DNA of 64,000 nt from Psychrobacter arenosus (GCF_904848165.1 NZ_LR884459.1:3100001-3164000), one strand, 5' to 3'; positions 44,855 to 55,030 are shown, counted from the stretch's first letter. Notes: generated from the letters alone by a model not told the origin. A program made the numbers and translations.

Positions 44855-47119
44855 CTATTTTTTGCTAGGTTGGTAATTGGCATGAGATGGTTTGGCAAAT
44901 ACCAACTTCAACATCTGTAGTGCCATGCAGATAGCCCCAATAATGAGCACGACGTCACCAATAGTACGGACCCAGCGTAGCGTTTGCAAAAAGTCCTGCT
45001 GCATAAAGTCTTCGCTACGAGCTAACCATAGCCCTTCGGTAATTGAGGCGTGGGCCTGATAAATACCGATAGGCAGTAAGCTGGTGGCAATCATTAATAC
45101 CAATCCTAAATTTAATGCCCAAAAACCAGTTTTCATAAGCTTGTCATTAAACACGTAATCTGGACGGATATAGCGCAGCACCAGCATGACAAAGCCAATC
45201 GCCAGGAAGCCATATACCCCAAAGAGTGCCGCGTGAGCATGGACCGCCGTGGTGTTGAGCCCTTGCAAATAAAATAGTGAAACCGGAGGGTTAATCATAA
45301 AGCCAAACACCCCGGCGCCGAGCATATTCCAAAAAGCTACAGCCACAAAGCACATGATGGGCCACTTGAGTTTTTCCATCCAAGTAGCTTGACGCTGCAT
45401 TGACCAGTGCTCATAGCCTTCGTAGCCTAAGACCACAAGGGGCACAACTTCTAAGGCGCTAAATGACGCCCCGATAGCCATAATTGGCGTGGTGGTGCCT
45501 GAAAAGTACAAGTGGTGGAAAGTACCCGGAACGCCGCCGAGTAGGAAGAGCGCCGCTGAGGCGATAGAAGACGCTGTCGCAATACGTTTGCTGACCAAAC
45601 CTAAGTTAAAGAAGATGAAGGCAAGAGAGACGGTTGCGAATACTTCAAAGAAGCCTTCTACCCATAAATGTACGACCCACCAGCGCCAGTATTCCATAAT
45701 GGTGAGGTGGGTGCGCTCGCCATAGAACAGACCAGTACCGTAGAATAAACCCACACAAATCACTGAAGCAACGAAGATGGCTAGCAGGTTTTTATCGCCA
45801 TGCGCTTTAAAGCCATTGACCCAACCGCGGGCCATTAAGACCAGCCAGAATAAGATACCGACCCATTTGAGAATCTGCCAAAAACGGCCCAAGTCTACGA
45901 ATTCATAGCCTTGATGACCAAACCAGAAGTTAAACTCTGCGGGCATGATGTGGGCTAGCGCAAAGTATTGACCGGCGAAAGAGCCGACGACCACGACAAT
46001 TAAGGCGACCCAAAGAATGTCGACGCCAAGCTTTTGATACTTAGGATCTTTGCCACCATTAATAATAGGGGTTAAGAACAGACCTGCCATCAAAAAGGCT
46101 GTTGCAATCCAGAACAATGCGGCTTGAATATGCCAAGTTCGCACGAGCGCATAAGGGAAATAGTCTGCGACAGGGATGCCATAGAAATTTTGGCCTTCAA
46201 CCGTGTAGTGAGCGACAAAGCCCCCTAAAAAGACCTGCACTACAAATAGCGACATCACTAAGAAGCCATACTTGGCGAGTGCTTTTTGTGAAGGGGTTAA
46301 GGCTATTCTCGTTAGGGGGTCAGCATCGGGAGTGATGGTTTTAATATCTTCTTCACGACGTAGGAAAGCCCAACCCCAAACTAAGAAACCCACCCCCGCG
46401 ATTAAGAACACCACACTAGCGATAGACCAAATGATATTTTCAGTAGTGGGGACGTTATCGATTAAGGGTTCGTGCGGCCAATTATTGGTATAAGTAGCCG
46501 TAGTGCCTGGGCGTTCAGCAGAGGCCATCCAAGTGGTCCAGAAAAAGAAATTCGTTAGCTTTTCTCTGGCGGTGATATCAGGCAAAGTGTTATTTTTCAT
46601 CGCAAAGCTTTCACGCGATTTCTGTAATGAGGGATCATTGCCATATAAATTGATGTAGTAGGGGGCAATCTCATTCATCGCTGCGATACGGGTATCTGTC
46701 AGCACTACAGTGCCATTTTCATCTACCGCACTTTTGCGATACTCATCTTTGAGCTGCGCTTGTAGCGAGGCTTGTTGCCCCACGTCTAGAGCGTCGAAGT
46801 CTGCACCATAGGTGTTTTGAGCGCTGATATTAAGCCAAGCGACTAGCTCACGATGCAGCCAATCGGCCGTCCAATCAGGCGCTTGATAGGCGCCATGACC
46901 GAGTACTGAGCCGAGCTGCTGGCCACCGGTAGTTTGCCAAGCAGATTGACCCTCTAAAATATCGTCTTTGGTGAGGATAACCTGACCGTTGCTGTCCACA
47001 TACTGGTCGGGGATTGGGGGAGCGGTACGATATATTTCGACTCCGCCCCACCCCAAAAATATAAAGGTGATAATAAGAACGGCGGCTAGGCCGAACCAGT
47101 GTTTTTTATAGTCACCCAT
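44855..47119 (-). CDS. norB: quinol-dependent nitric oxide reductase (qNOR)
   Basis: 754 residues. A single-subunit member of the haem-copper oxidase superfamily that reduces two NO to N2O with quinol electrons. The N-terminal extension (GQSAWQTTGGQQLGSVLGHGAYQAPDWTADWLHRE) replaces the cytochrome c subunit of cNOR and is diagnostic of qNOR. About 13-14 membrane helices follow with conserved haem/iron ligands in RTWHIQAALFWI, YWRWWVVHLWVEGFFEVFAT and HHLYFSG, HAHAALFGVYGF. No other denitrification genes are nearby, so detoxification of NO is the likely job. Two NsrR-like sites precede it. Confidence 0.95.
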   Translation of the reverse strand: MGDYKKHWFGLAAVLIITFIFLGWGGVEIYRTAPPIPDQYVDSNGQVILTKDDILEGQSAWQTTGGQQLGSVLGHGAYQAPDWTADWLHRELVAWLNISAQNTYGADFDALDVGQQASLQAQLKDEYRKSAVDENGTVVLTDTRIAAMNEIAPYYINLYGNDPSLQKSRESFAMKNNTLPDITAREKLTNFFFWTTWMASAERPGTTATYTNNWPHEPLIDNVPTTENIIWSIASVVFLIAGVGFLVWGWAFLRREEDIKTITPDADPLTRIALTPSQKALAKYGFLVMSLFVVQVFLGGFVAHYTVEGQNFYGIPVADYFPYALVRTWHIQAALFWIATAFLMAGLFLTPIINGGKDPKYQKLGVDILWVALIVVVVGSFAGQYFALAHIMPAEFNFWFGHQGYEFVDLGRFWQILKWVGILFWLVLMARGWVNGFKAHGDKNLLAIFVASVICVGLFYGTGLFYGERTHLTIMEYWRWWVVHLWVEGFFEVFATVSLAFIFFNLGLVSKRIATASSIASAALFLLGGVPGTFHHLYFSGTTTPIMAIGASFSALEVVPLVVLGYEGYEHWSMQRQATWMEKLKWPIMCFVAVAFWNMLGAGVFGFMINPPVSLFYLQGLNTTAVHAHAALFGVYGFLAIGFVMLVLRYIRPDYVFNDKLMKTGFWALNLGLVLMIATSLLPIGIYQAHASITEGLWLARSEDFMQQDFLQTLRWVRTIGDVVLIIGAICMALQMLKLVFAKPSHANYQPSKK

Positions 47120-47154
47120 ATTCTGCTCCTATAGCTAGAAAGGGGAGTATCTAA

Positions 47155-47177
47155 AAAATACATTTAAAATGAATGTT
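47155..47177 (-). promoter_or_regulatory. NsrR-like palindrome near the norB start
   Basis: A 23-base imperfect palindrome with half-sites AAAATACATTT and AAATGAATGTT about a central A, 9 of 11 paired. It is like the NsrR consensus (AAGATGYATTT half-sites). Its position, 36 bases before the start codon, suits a repressor. Confidence 0.55.
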
Positions 47178-47364
47178 TAAAAACCTAATGCTCCCTTTTC
47201 TCTTTAACCATAACCAATACGGTATATCATGATGAAAAAAGAGCACTTTAGATAGCGATGCAATAAGGTACTAGTAGGCGGCTCATTAGGAATTCCGCCA
47301 AACCAATACCGCATTATTCTCCAAGCATGACAAGAGAAACAATATTACAGGAAAATAATATCAT

Positions 47365-47387
47365 AAGATTCATTTTAAATGAATGTT
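47365..47387 (-). promoter_or_regulatory. NsrR-like palindrome, distal
   Basis: Half-sites AAGATTCATTT and AAATGAATGTT about a central T, 10 of 11 paired. It is the better of the two matches to NsrR and lies 246 bases before norB. The rest of 47120-47506 has no gene. Confidence 0.6.
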
Positions 47388-47506
47388 ATAGTTTGGAAAA
47401 TAAACACTCTAGCGTCCATAAATTCTAGTAGGAAATCCATGAGGTTAGCGGCGCTTAATAGTGCAGGCAGTTGCTAAGTGCTTTGCTTAATAATAAAAAC
47501 GAACCA

Positions 47507-48466
47507 TTAGACACGGCGTCGTCGCGACAGCCATCTAGGCACACGAGTAGTGGTTGAATTTAATACGGCATTGAGTAGAGCAGCTAGAAGAATTAACACC
47601 ACGCCAAAATACTGAATAGGAGCTAAAGCTTGTTGCAGCAATAGCATAGCTAGGAATAGGGCGGTTAAAGGCTCAAAAATAGTAAATACGGAAGCGCGAG
47701 TGGCCGGCAGTTTTTCTAAAGCTTTCATATACAGTAAGAAGGGCGCGACCGTACCTACTAAGGATAGCCCCAACGCATACCACCAAGTAATGGTGGGCAG
47801 TTGAATCAGTTGGGCATAAGTTTCATACGTCGCAGGCACGAATAGCAGTACCACGGCACTGGAGATAATCGAAGTGAAGAAGACCAGCGGCGCGGAATGA
47901 GAATAATGCATCGCGCGTTTACCCAACACGCCATAGAGCGAATAACAAACCCCAGAGAGCAGACCTAATACAATACCCCAATTGGCGGAGTTGCTAGAGC
48001 CTGCCGTAGTGAGTCCCACCCCCATGACTGCCAGTAAAGCCAGTAGGGCAGACTGTTTAGTAATATGTTCTTTGAGTAAAAAATGGGAAAACACGAGGCT
48101 AAATACAGGTGCAGTATAAAGTAGTGCGACCGCAGTGCCAGCGCCCACGTAAATCACGGCAAAGACATAGCACACCGTCATGCCGAGCACGCCAATCAAA
48201 GACTGCAGACCGAGGCCTAGCCATTGCCCAGCGGGGAGCTTGACCAGTTGCGGCCATAACTTAGGCAGCATAACCAATATTAATACAGCCGCGGTCACGA
48301 TACGTAAGATGGCAATCTGTAGTCCATTAAAACCAGACTCGTATAAAAAAGTCGAAAAGATGCCTAAGGTGCCCCAACAGACGGCAGCAGTAATAATCTG
48401 CACGGTACCAATCCAGCTTTTCGGGTTCGCGGTCATTGCAGCATTGGTAGCAGTGGGTTGCGTCAT
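47507..48466 (-). CDS. EamA/DMT family transporter
   Basis: 319 residues with ten hydrophobic segments in two EamA halves (about 20-150 and 160-300). Typical text: AVCWGTLGIFSTFLYESGFNGLQIAILRIV in the first half and the Pro/Thr-rich LEKLPATRASVFTIFEPLTALFLAMLLL in the second. The C-terminus is a short basic tail (RRRRV). DMT carriers export amino acids or metabolites; the substrate here is unknown. It is last in the minus-strand purine cluster, 150 bases after allA, so a role in purine-derived metabolite transport is possible but unproven. Confidence 0.88.
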   Translation of the reverse strand: MTQPTATNAAMTANPKSWIGTVQIITAAVCWGTLGIFSTFLYESGFNGLQIAILRIVTAAVLILVMLPKLWPQLVKLPAGQWLGLGLQSLIGVLGMTVCYVFAVIYVGAGTAVALLYTAPVFSLVFSHFLLKEHITKQSALLALLAVMGVGLTTAGSSNSANWGIVLGLLSGVCYSLYGVLGKRAMHYSHSAPLVFFTSIISSAVVLLFVPATYETYAQLIQLPTITWWYALGLSLVGTVAPFLLYMKALEKLPATRASVFTIFEPLTALFLAMLLLQQALAPIQYFGVVLILLAALLNAVLNSTTTRVPRWLSRRRRV

Positions 48467-48616
48467 CTTTTATATCTCATTTAAGGCAATAGGCTCTAGC
48501 AAACGTTAAAACGCGGCTTCATTCACAAGGAATAAAACCGCGGTCTTTTAAGTCATGAAATCAAATAACAATAAGATCTATAGGGTAGATGATTTAGGCT
48601 AATAGGGTCAAGGCTA

Positions 48617-49138
48617 TTACGAATCCAGTTCGATCAATACTTGCCAATCGGTGATATCTAGCTCGATACAGTTATTGCCTTCGCCATTGACACGGTCAAC
48701 TACCAAAAACGGGCTCTCAGAATTCAGCGCCATTAAAGGGTGATGCCAAACGCCAGCGTCATATTGAATACCCTGGGTAGATTTGGCATAAAATACCGTT
48801 AAATCATCAGCAGATTTAGGCGCTTCACCTTTTGGTGCGACCACGATGATGTAGTCTTCACCGGCCATCGAAAAGAAGGCCTGTGCGCCTAGCGGATGGT
48901 ATTCCATAATGCATAAAGAGATCGGAAAGGTACGCGGCTTGGCCATAAAGATGCTCATGCCCACTTCGCCGCCGTCAAGGTCAGCCGTGGCAATAGCATG
49001 ATGGCGCGTAGCATAACCATTGTTAATTACGTAGCAATTTTTATCCGTCTGTTGCGCCTCATCATAAGGCTCAATCACCGTACCAAAAGGGGCAAAATTC
49101 TCTTTGGTCAACGGCTGCGGCTTTAGAACAATACTCAT
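48617..49138 (-). CDS. allA: ureidoglycolate lyase AllA
   Basis: 173 residues, family length. It splits ureidoglycolate into glyoxylate and urea, the last step of the pathway encoded here. Signatures: [30 protein letters not shown], and [16 protein letters not shown], where the Tyr-Asp-x-Gly-x-Trp-His-His segment is conserved in the cupin-like fold. It follows allantoicase on the same strand. The urea it makes can be used by the urease at 34-40 kb. Confidence 0.93.
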   Translation of the reverse strand: MSIVLKPQPLTKENFAPFGTVIEPYDEAQQTDKNCYVINNGYATRHHAIATADLDGGEVGMSIFMAKPRTFPISLCIMEYHPLGAQAFFSMAGEDYIIVVAPKGEAPKSADDLTVFYAKSTQGIQYDAGVWHHPLMALNSESPFLVVDRVNGEGNNCIELDITDWQVLIELDS

Positions 49139-49244
49139 GGTTTATCCTTAATAGTGACCCTACCTTAAATGTCCCTCAGTAAGTAGCAAAGGGCGCTATG
49201 GCTATCCATTTTAAAAGGCTAAAAAAGGTAGGGTATAAATCTGG

Positions 49245-49271
49245 AAAGAGCGACCTATAAAGTCGCTCTTT
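49245..49271. terminator. hairpin between alc and allA
   Basis: AAAGAGCGAC (49245-49254) pairs perfectly with GTCGCTCTTT (49262-49271). The tract after it is only mildly T-rich on either strand, so it may cause partial termination or protect the alc message. Confidence 0.45.
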
Positions 49272-49320
49272 ATCTAGCTTCGATTGTTATAGCAGTTCGC
49301 TAAGGTCGGTAAACTAAACT

Positions 49321-50397
49321 TTATTTAGCTACTTTACCATAGACACGCACACGGCTAATACCACCATCTGGGAAGATATTTACGCGAATGTGGGTAATGG
49401 GCTTGTCGCTCACTAGATTATCAAAAGTATGCACGTTATGCGCTGTGACCGCTTGTGGCTCCAGCATAGTATCCCAGAACATGCTTTGCGTGATTAGCGT
49501 TGCTTCAGGTGTATCTGGTGCATAGACCGCTTGGATAGAGACTTGGTCTGGGAAGTTACCTTTAAAGTAAGCCGTATCAATTTCGATAGACTCAACGATA
49601 CCAGGTTGACCTAACGCAATGATACACCAGTCGTTACCAGGCTCACGGCGACGACGAGTCTCCCAACCTTCACCCATGTTAGGAGCTTTGGTCGGTAGCA
49701 GTAAGTTTTCTACGCCACCGAAATGCGCGTCGTTTGAAGCGATAGCACGGCCACCGTTTAGCGCACCGACCAAGTCGATAGTCTCATCACCAGCATTGCT
49801 GCTGTCTAATTGGATATCACCATAAATGCGAAGACGGGCGACACCACCATCTGGATAGATGTTTAGACGCACGTGAGTCACAGTTTGCTCGCCATCGGTT
49901 TCCACAAATTCGTGTGAGTTACCTTGTAGTGGCGTCATGCCCACTAATGGCTGCCAAGCTTGCTTATCCCACTCTTCTTGGCTCACGCTAGCTAATTCAG
50001 CATCACTCTTTTGCATCAGCTCAGGCGCATATAAAGCGTCGATGCTAGCAGAAGGCGGGTAGTTGCCCGTAAAGTGACTGGTATCGATATCGACACCTTT
50101 GATTTTGGTTGGGCGCGCCAATTGAATGACAGTATAGTCATAGCCTAGATGACGCTTACGACGCGTCTCCCAACCGTCCATCCACTTACCATTGTCATCG
50201 AATTCAGCAACGATGAAGACAGGCAGTTCAGGTTTTAATAAACGGTCTTTTGGCGCAAAGAAGTCATCAGTAGAGAACAGGGCTTTAGCACCAAGACGAC
50301 TGTCGGCAACGTTGGTTTTTTTCACAAACTCTGGCAGAGTCTCAGGTAGGTTGTTCGGTAAAATGACTTGACCTGGTTGTCCAGCTGAATGGCTCAT
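49321..50397 (-). CDS. alc: allantoicase
   Basis: 358 residues made of two homologous allantoicase domains, each with the G-W-E-T-R-R motif: DGWETRRKRHLGYDYTVIQL (about 77) and GWETRRRREPGNDWCIIALG (about 241), followed by I-D-T-x-x-F-x-G-N-(Y/F)-P. It converts allantoate to ureidoglycolate and urea. Position between puuE and allA follows the order of the pathway. Confidence 0.95.
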   Translation of the reverse strand: MSHSAGQPGQVILPNNLPETLPEFVKKTNVADSRLGAKALFSTDDFFAPKDRLLKPELPVFIVAEFDDNGKWMDGWETRRKRHLGYDYTVIQLARPTKIKGVDIDTSHFTGNYPPSASIDALYAPELMQKSDAELASVSQEEWDKQAWQPLVGMTPLQGNSHEFVETDGEQTVTHVRLNIYPDGGVARLRIYGDIQLDSSNAGDETIDLVGALNGGRAIASNDAHFGGVENLLLPTKAPNMGEGWETRRRREPGNDWCIIALGQPGIVESIEIDTAYFKGNFPDQVSIQAVYAPDTPEATLITQSMFWDTMLEPQAVTAHNVHTFDNLVSDKPITHIRVNIFPDGGISRVRVYGKVAK

Positions 50398-50638
50398 ACA
50401 ATTTCCTTATTTATTAAGTTAGTATTATGGAGATAAGTACTGAATAAGACCTCAATGTCTCACTCAGTGGGGGGGTAACAATAGGCCATGAGCGCGGAGC
50501 ATCACGGGCACTATTGGACGTACAGACCCCTCCCAAGCCACGTAAGGTGGCAAGGTTTGCCTGTCAATATCAACGTCGGTTGAGAGGGGCTAAAGCGGTG
50601 TACAGAATACGGCGCAAAAATTTAACGGTTTTGCGGTG

Positions 50639-51631
50639 TTATAGCCAATTGGCCGTATTGTTTTCGGTAGCAGGGTGGTTCTCGTACCAATGACGAGCAA
50701 TCTCATCACGGCGACACACCCAGACATCAGGCTTTTCACTGATATATTGTAAGAATTGCTTCAAGGCTTTGATACGACCAGCGCGGCCAATCATGCGGCA
50801 ATGTAAGCCGATAGATAGCATTTTTGGAGTAGTAGCCCCTTCTTCGTAAAGGGTGTCAAAGCTGTCTTTTAGATACTGATAAAACGGCGCAGCATGGGTA
50901 AAGCCAGGGCTTGAGGCAAAGCGCATATCATTGGTTTCTAGCGAATAAGGAATGACCAGGTGCGGCTTACGCACGATTTGATCGCCTTGAGCGGTCTTTA
51001 CGTTCAGCCAGTACGGCAACTCATCGCCATAAGAGTCTGAGTCATAAGTATAGCCACCTTGCTCGACGACCAACTCACGGGTATTCGGGCTATCACGACC
51101 GGTATACCAACCTTTAGGTTGTTTGCCTAACATCGTTTCAAAGATTTCAGTCGCCCGGCGGATATGCTCGCGCTCGGTCTCACGGTACATGTCTTGGTAA
51201 GTAATCCAGCGCAGACCATGGCTGGCAATTTCGTGGCCGTCTTCTAGCACGCGATCGATGATATGCGGTGTTCTTTCAGCGGCAGCAGCACAAGTAAAAG
51301 TCGTAAGCGGTAGACCATATTCTTTAAACACATCTAGCACACGCCAAACGCCTACACGACTGCCATATTCAAAAGCCGACTCAATTGATTGATGACGATT
51401 ATTAAATTCTGGGGTGCCTAAAATATCCGATAAGAAACGCTCAGAATGACCATCGCCATGGATGACGCTATTTTCGGCGCCTTCTTCGATATTTAAAACA
51501 AACTGTACCGCAATCTTGGCGCCACCTGGCCATTTAGCCTTGGGTGGGTTGCCGCCGTAGCCTTTAAGGTCACGCGGATAGGTAGCAGGATCAAAGGTAC
51601 TGTTGATATGTTTAAATTTTTGATTTGACAT
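50639..51631 (-). CDS. puuE: allantoinase PuuE (polysaccharide-deacetylase fold)
   Basis: 330 residues. Allantoin is opened to allantoate by a metal-independent enzyme of the NodB/polysaccharide deacetylase fold, unrelated to the AllB amidohydrolases. Features: YPRDLKGYGGNPPKAKWPGG, VLNIEEGAENSVIHGDGHSE, HEIASHGLRWITYQDM and GWYTGRDSPNTRELVVEQGG, and ALKQFLQYI near the end. Same-strand neighbours are an NCS1 permease and allantoicase, which fits. Confidence 0.93.
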   Translation of the reverse strand: MSNQKFKHINSTFDPATYPRDLKGYGGNPPKAKWPGGAKIAVQFVLNIEEGAENSVIHGDGHSERFLSDILGTPEFNNRHQSIESAFEYGSRVGVWRVLDVFKEYGLPLTTFTCAAAAERTPHIIDRVLEDGHEIASHGLRWITYQDMYRETEREHIRRATEIFETMLGKQPKGWYTGRDSPNTRELVVEQGGYTYDSDSYGDELPYWLNVKTAQGDQIVRKPHLVIPYSLETNDMRFASSPGFTHAAPFYQYLKDSFDTLYEEGATTPKMLSIGLHCRMIGRAGRIKALKQFLQYISEKPDVWVCRRDEIARHWYENHPATENNTANWL

Positions 51632-51703
51632 AAAATATCCTTAATAAATATAACTATAATGCTTAAATTTGCTTGATGCTTTTAGGAAAGGATATACGTT
51701 TAA

Positions 51704-53137
51704 CTATTTTTCATTTCTCATTAGTATCCAATAGATAATACCACCTAATCCGGCTCCTATTAGGAACCCATAACCCTCTAGCTTAGTTAGAATAGGAACT
51801 AATACGGTTGCAATAGAAAATATAGCAGCCAATGCAAAAGCTATAATCCCTTTAACATTCCAACCTTTTTGATAGTAATAAATGCCTGTAGATTGATCGT
51901 TAAAAAGCTCTTGCATATCTAAATTCTGATGCTTTATCAAATAATAATCTACTACCAAAATGCCAAAGAAAGGGGCAATAATAGCGCCAATAGCATTTAC
52001 GAAACCTACAATCCCAATTTGACTAATAGCTGAAACCCAAAGAGCACCAACGAAAAAAGCGATGACTGCCGTGATCAAACCACCCCTTTTAAAATCAATA
52101 TGTTTTGGGAAAAGGTTCGCTAAATCATAAGCTGGTGGGATAAAGTTAGCTACCATATTAATCCCTACCGTTGCCGCAAAAAATGTTAATGCAGAAACTA
52201 TGGTTAGCGGTAAAGCATCAACCCGCTCTACAATATCTGAAGGGTTGGTTAACGGCTCGCCAAATAATACTAAGGTTCCTGCTGTAATAATTAGCGCAAT
52301 AAAGGAGAAAAAGGCCATATTTAATGGCAAACCAATAAGGTTACCCAATTTCATATCTTTTTCACTGCGTAAAAAGCGGGAAAAATCACCAAAGTTGATT
52401 ACTACAGCTGCAAAATAAGCGACCATCGTCCCAACAATGGCCGTAAATGCTTGGATCTGACTACCTTCATAAGTACTGTTTTGCGAAAAAATAGAGCTTA
52501 CTGCAGGGATTAGCTCTGAGCCAGACTGGTACCACACCATAGCCATCATAATTATCATAACGACATAAACTAAAGGACCTGCCCAGTTCAAAAATCGTTT
52601 GATGGGTTCTATGCCCGCCCAGAACAGTAATATCTGAAACACCCAAACAATAACGAAGGCCAACCAAGCAGTAGCAGAAAGCTGCAAAAAGCTGGATGAA
52701 GATTCGCCAAATATTAAGGTCAACAGAATAGTTACAGCTGTTGAAGCAAAATAGGTCTGAACACCGTACCAAAAAATACCAATAATAGCGCGCAAAATAG
52801 CTGGTAAGTTGGCGCCATTTATTCCCATGCTGGCTCTAATAAGAACCGGAAATGGAATACCATACTTAACACTAGGTTTGCCTGTTAAGTTCACCATTAG
52901 CATCACGATCAAGCCTGCAGTCATGATAGCAGCCATGACCCACCAACCATTTAAACCATAACTTAAGAATAAAGAGGCGGCTAGGGTATAACCAAAAAGG
53001 CTTTGAACATCGTTAGACCAGACGTTAAATATTTCAAACCAACCCCACGTGCGTTTTGATTTTGGTAGTGGGGCTAAGTCTTCGTTATAAAGTCGAGAAT
53101 CAGTATTGCGTACTTCTAGCTCACGGTCAGACGACAT
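51704..53137 (-). CDS. NCS1 family nucleobase/allantoin permease
   Basis: 477 residues, 12 membrane helices. It starts with the NCS1 pattern NEDLAPLPKSKRTWGWFEIFNVWSNDVQSLFGYTLAASLFL and has GINGANLPAILRAIIGIFWYGVQTYFA. Its place between puuD and puuE makes allantoin or urate the probable substrate. The coding DNA is more AT-rich than its neighbours (many AAA/AAT codons), so it may have arrived separately. Confidence 0.85.
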   Translation of the reverse strand: MSSDRELEVRNTDSRLYNEDLAPLPKSKRTWGWFEIFNVWSNDVQSLFGYTLAASLFLSYGLNGWWVMAAIMTAGLIVMLMVNLTGKPSVKYGIPFPVLIRASMGINGANLPAILRAIIGIFWYGVQTYFASTAVTILLTLIFGESSSSFLQLSATAWLAFVIVWVFQILLFWAGIEPIKRFLNWAGPLVYVVMIIMMAMVWYQSGSELIPAVSSIFSQNSTYEGSQIQAFTAIVGTMVAYFAAVVINFGDFSRFLRSEKDMKLGNLIGLPLNMAFFSFIALIITAGTLVLFGEPLTNPSDIVERVDALPLTIVSALTFFAATVGINMVANFIPPAYDLANLFPKHIDFKRGGLITAVIAFFVGALWVSAISQIGIVGFVNAIGAIIAPFFGILVVDYYLIKHQNLDMQELFNDQSTGIYYYQKGWNVKGIIAFALAAIFSIATVLVPILTKLEGYGFLIGAGLGGIIYWILMRNEK

Positions 53138-53292
53138 TTACTTACTCCAATTAATAAAATTTATTAAAAAAACTACGGAGTAAGTAGAATACAATGATTG
53201 TTTAATTAATTTAAAGAGTTATTTTTGCTAATTTAGCAAACTAGCATATATAACTGCTCTTTTATCAAGTGATAGTAAGTCTCTTCTTAAAC

Positions 53293-54609
53293 CTATAAAC
53301 CAGAAACATAAGCCAACAGCTGTGAGCGCTCTTCTTCAGTGATGTTGGTCAAGTTACCAAGCGGCATATACTTACTTTGTACTGCTGTGAGCACCTTAGC
53401 TTTATGGGTGGCCAAATCTGCAGGAGAGTTCAAGATAATGCCTAAAGGCGGGGCATTAAAGCCAGCTTGGGTCGGTTTTTCAGCATGGCAAACTGAGCAG
53501 CGGGTCTGCACGATTTCCATAACTTCATCATCCCCTGAGGCGCTAACAGGCGTAGCTGCTGCTCCGGCGGTTGCTACAGCACCTGCTGCTGCAGTCGCTG
53601 AACTGTCTGTCGCTGCTGGTGGCGTAGTGGGGGCAGTATCCGTTTGCGCCGCTACTGGTTTATCTAACATAGACACAGGAGCTTCTTTGATAGGCTCTGG
53701 ACGCATCCAAATAATCAATAGTAACGTCAAGATAGCTGGAATTACTAAGTAGCGAGGTTTCTTAAAGCCGCGATGCTTCAGGTTAAAGTAGTGACGTACG
53801 GTCGCCGTGATAATACCGATGAAGACCAATACTAACCAACCGTGCTCATGCGAGTAGGTCATAGGATAGTGGTTGCTGATCATGATGAAAATCAATGGCA
53901 AGGTAAAGTAGTTGTTCATGAGCGAGCGGTTTTTGGCCATTAATGCCAATTCAGCCACTTCTTTGCCTGGCTTAACCCCTTTACGCACACAGTCTACCAA
54001 GGCGCGCTGGGCTGGCATGATACCGAAGAATACGTTACCCGCCATGATAGTACCAAGGATAGCACCAACATGGATATACGAGGCACGATCACTGAATAAC
54101 TGGTATGCCAACCAAGTGTCTACTACCATTAAGATAAAGATTAATATACTGAAAATAAAAGCGTTTTTACCTAGACGGCTGCGCACAATAGCTTCGTAGA
54201 TAAAGTAGTTGCCGAATAAGAATAATAGGCTGGTCGCAACCGCTACCGTGCTAGAGCTAAAGGCTACCTTGCTAGGATCGATCAAGTAGGCGCTGGCATT
54301 AAAGTAGTAGACGAAAGACATCATCGCCATACCGGTTAGCCAAGTGGTATAGGCCTCCCATTTAAACCAATGCAGCGTCGTCGGCATCTCTTCAGGCTCG
54401 AGCTTATACTTGGCAATCTCATAGAAACCACCCCCGTGAACCGCCCATAGGTCGCCGGAAATCCCTTTTTTCTGTTTCCAGTCTGGCGGCTTCTGTAAGC
54501 TCAAATCCAACCAAACGAAGTAAAAAGAGGCACCAATCCAAGCAACGCCGGCAATGACGTGGAACCATCTGAAAAATAATTGAAACCAATCTAGTAAATA
54601 TGCACCCAT
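53293..54609 (-). CDS. puuD: urate hydroxylase PuuD with C-terminal cytochrome c domain
   Basis: 438 residues. Integral-membrane urate oxidase that makes 5-hydroxyisourate and feeds electrons to the respiratory chain. It has about eight helices (LLDWFQLFFRWFHVIAGVAWIGASFYFVWLDL at the N-terminus) then a Pro/Ala/Thr-rich linker (about 320-360) and a cytochrome c domain with the haem site CSVCH (about 373). This replaces soluble uricase. uraH, which acts next, begins 50 bases upstream. Confidence 0.93.
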   Translation of the reverse strand: MGAYLLDWFQLFFRWFHVIAGVAWIGASFYFVWLDLSLQKPPDWKQKKGISGDLWAVHGGGFYEIAKYKLEPEEMPTTLHWFKWEAYTTWLTGMAMMSFVYYFNASAYLIDPSKVAFSSSTVAVATSLLFLFGNYFIYEAIVRSRLGKNAFIFSILIFILMVVDTWLAYQLFSDRASYIHVGAILGTIMAGNVFFGIMPAQRALVDCVRKGVKPGKEVAELALMAKNRSLMNNYFTLPLIFIMISNHYPMTYSHEHGWLVLVFIGIITATVRHYFNLKHRGFKKPRYLVIPAILTLLLIIWMRPEPIKEAPVSMLDKPVAAQTDTAPTTPPAATDSSATAAAGAVATAGAAATPVSASGDDEVMEIVQTRCSVCHAEKPTQAGFNAPPLGIILNSPADLATHKAKVLTAVQSKYMPLGNLTNITEEERSQLLAYVSGL

Positions 54610-54661
54610 GCCGCGGCTATCCTTGTAATGTACTTAGTGTATTTATTAACGAATTGCGCTC

Positions 54662-55030
54662 TTACGAGCCGCGATAAGTGCTGTAGCCGTGTGCGCTTAA
54701 CAGTAAGGGCACGTGATAGTGGCTGGCATCACTGACGACGAAATCGATAATCACTTGCGGATAAAAAGCCGTGAGGCCTTGAGCATCAAAATAGGCTTGG
54801 GTATCAAAAGTTAGGGTATAACGACCCGACTCTAAATCCTGCGACTGACCCGCAGTGGCTTGGCTGAAATCCCAGCTGTCTGGCGTGACGCGGCCATCGG
54901 CATTGGTGGTGCCATGCGCTAGTAACTGCGGAGTAGCAGTAGCATCAACACGATGTAGAGTCACAGCGATATCAGCCGCAGGTTTGCCCAGATGGGTGTC
55001 TAAGATGTGTGAAGATAAGGTGGCGGACAT
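54662..55030 (-). CDS. uraH: 5-hydroxyisourate hydrolase UraH
   Basis: 122 residues from 55030 (MSATLSSHILDTHLGKPA), supported by AAAGGA six bases upstream; an earlier in-frame ATG adds 19 residues atypical of the family. Transthyretin-like fold with the signature HILDTHLG at the N-terminus and the diagnostic C-terminal Y-R-G-S. It hydrolyses 5-hydroxyisourate to OHCU. Neighbours puuD and uraD act before and after it. Confidence 0.95.
   Translation of the reverse strand: MSATLSSHILDTHLGKPAADIAVTLHRVDATATPQLLAHGTTNADGRVTPDSWDFSQATAGQSQDLESGRYTLTFDTQAYFDAQGLTAFYPQVIIDFVVSDASHYHVPLLLSAHGYSTYRGS

Noticed and set aside
53339..53752. 137-codon plus-strand frame opposite puuD
   Set aside because: Antisense shadow of the Ala/Thr/Pro-rich linker and cytochrome domain of puuD.
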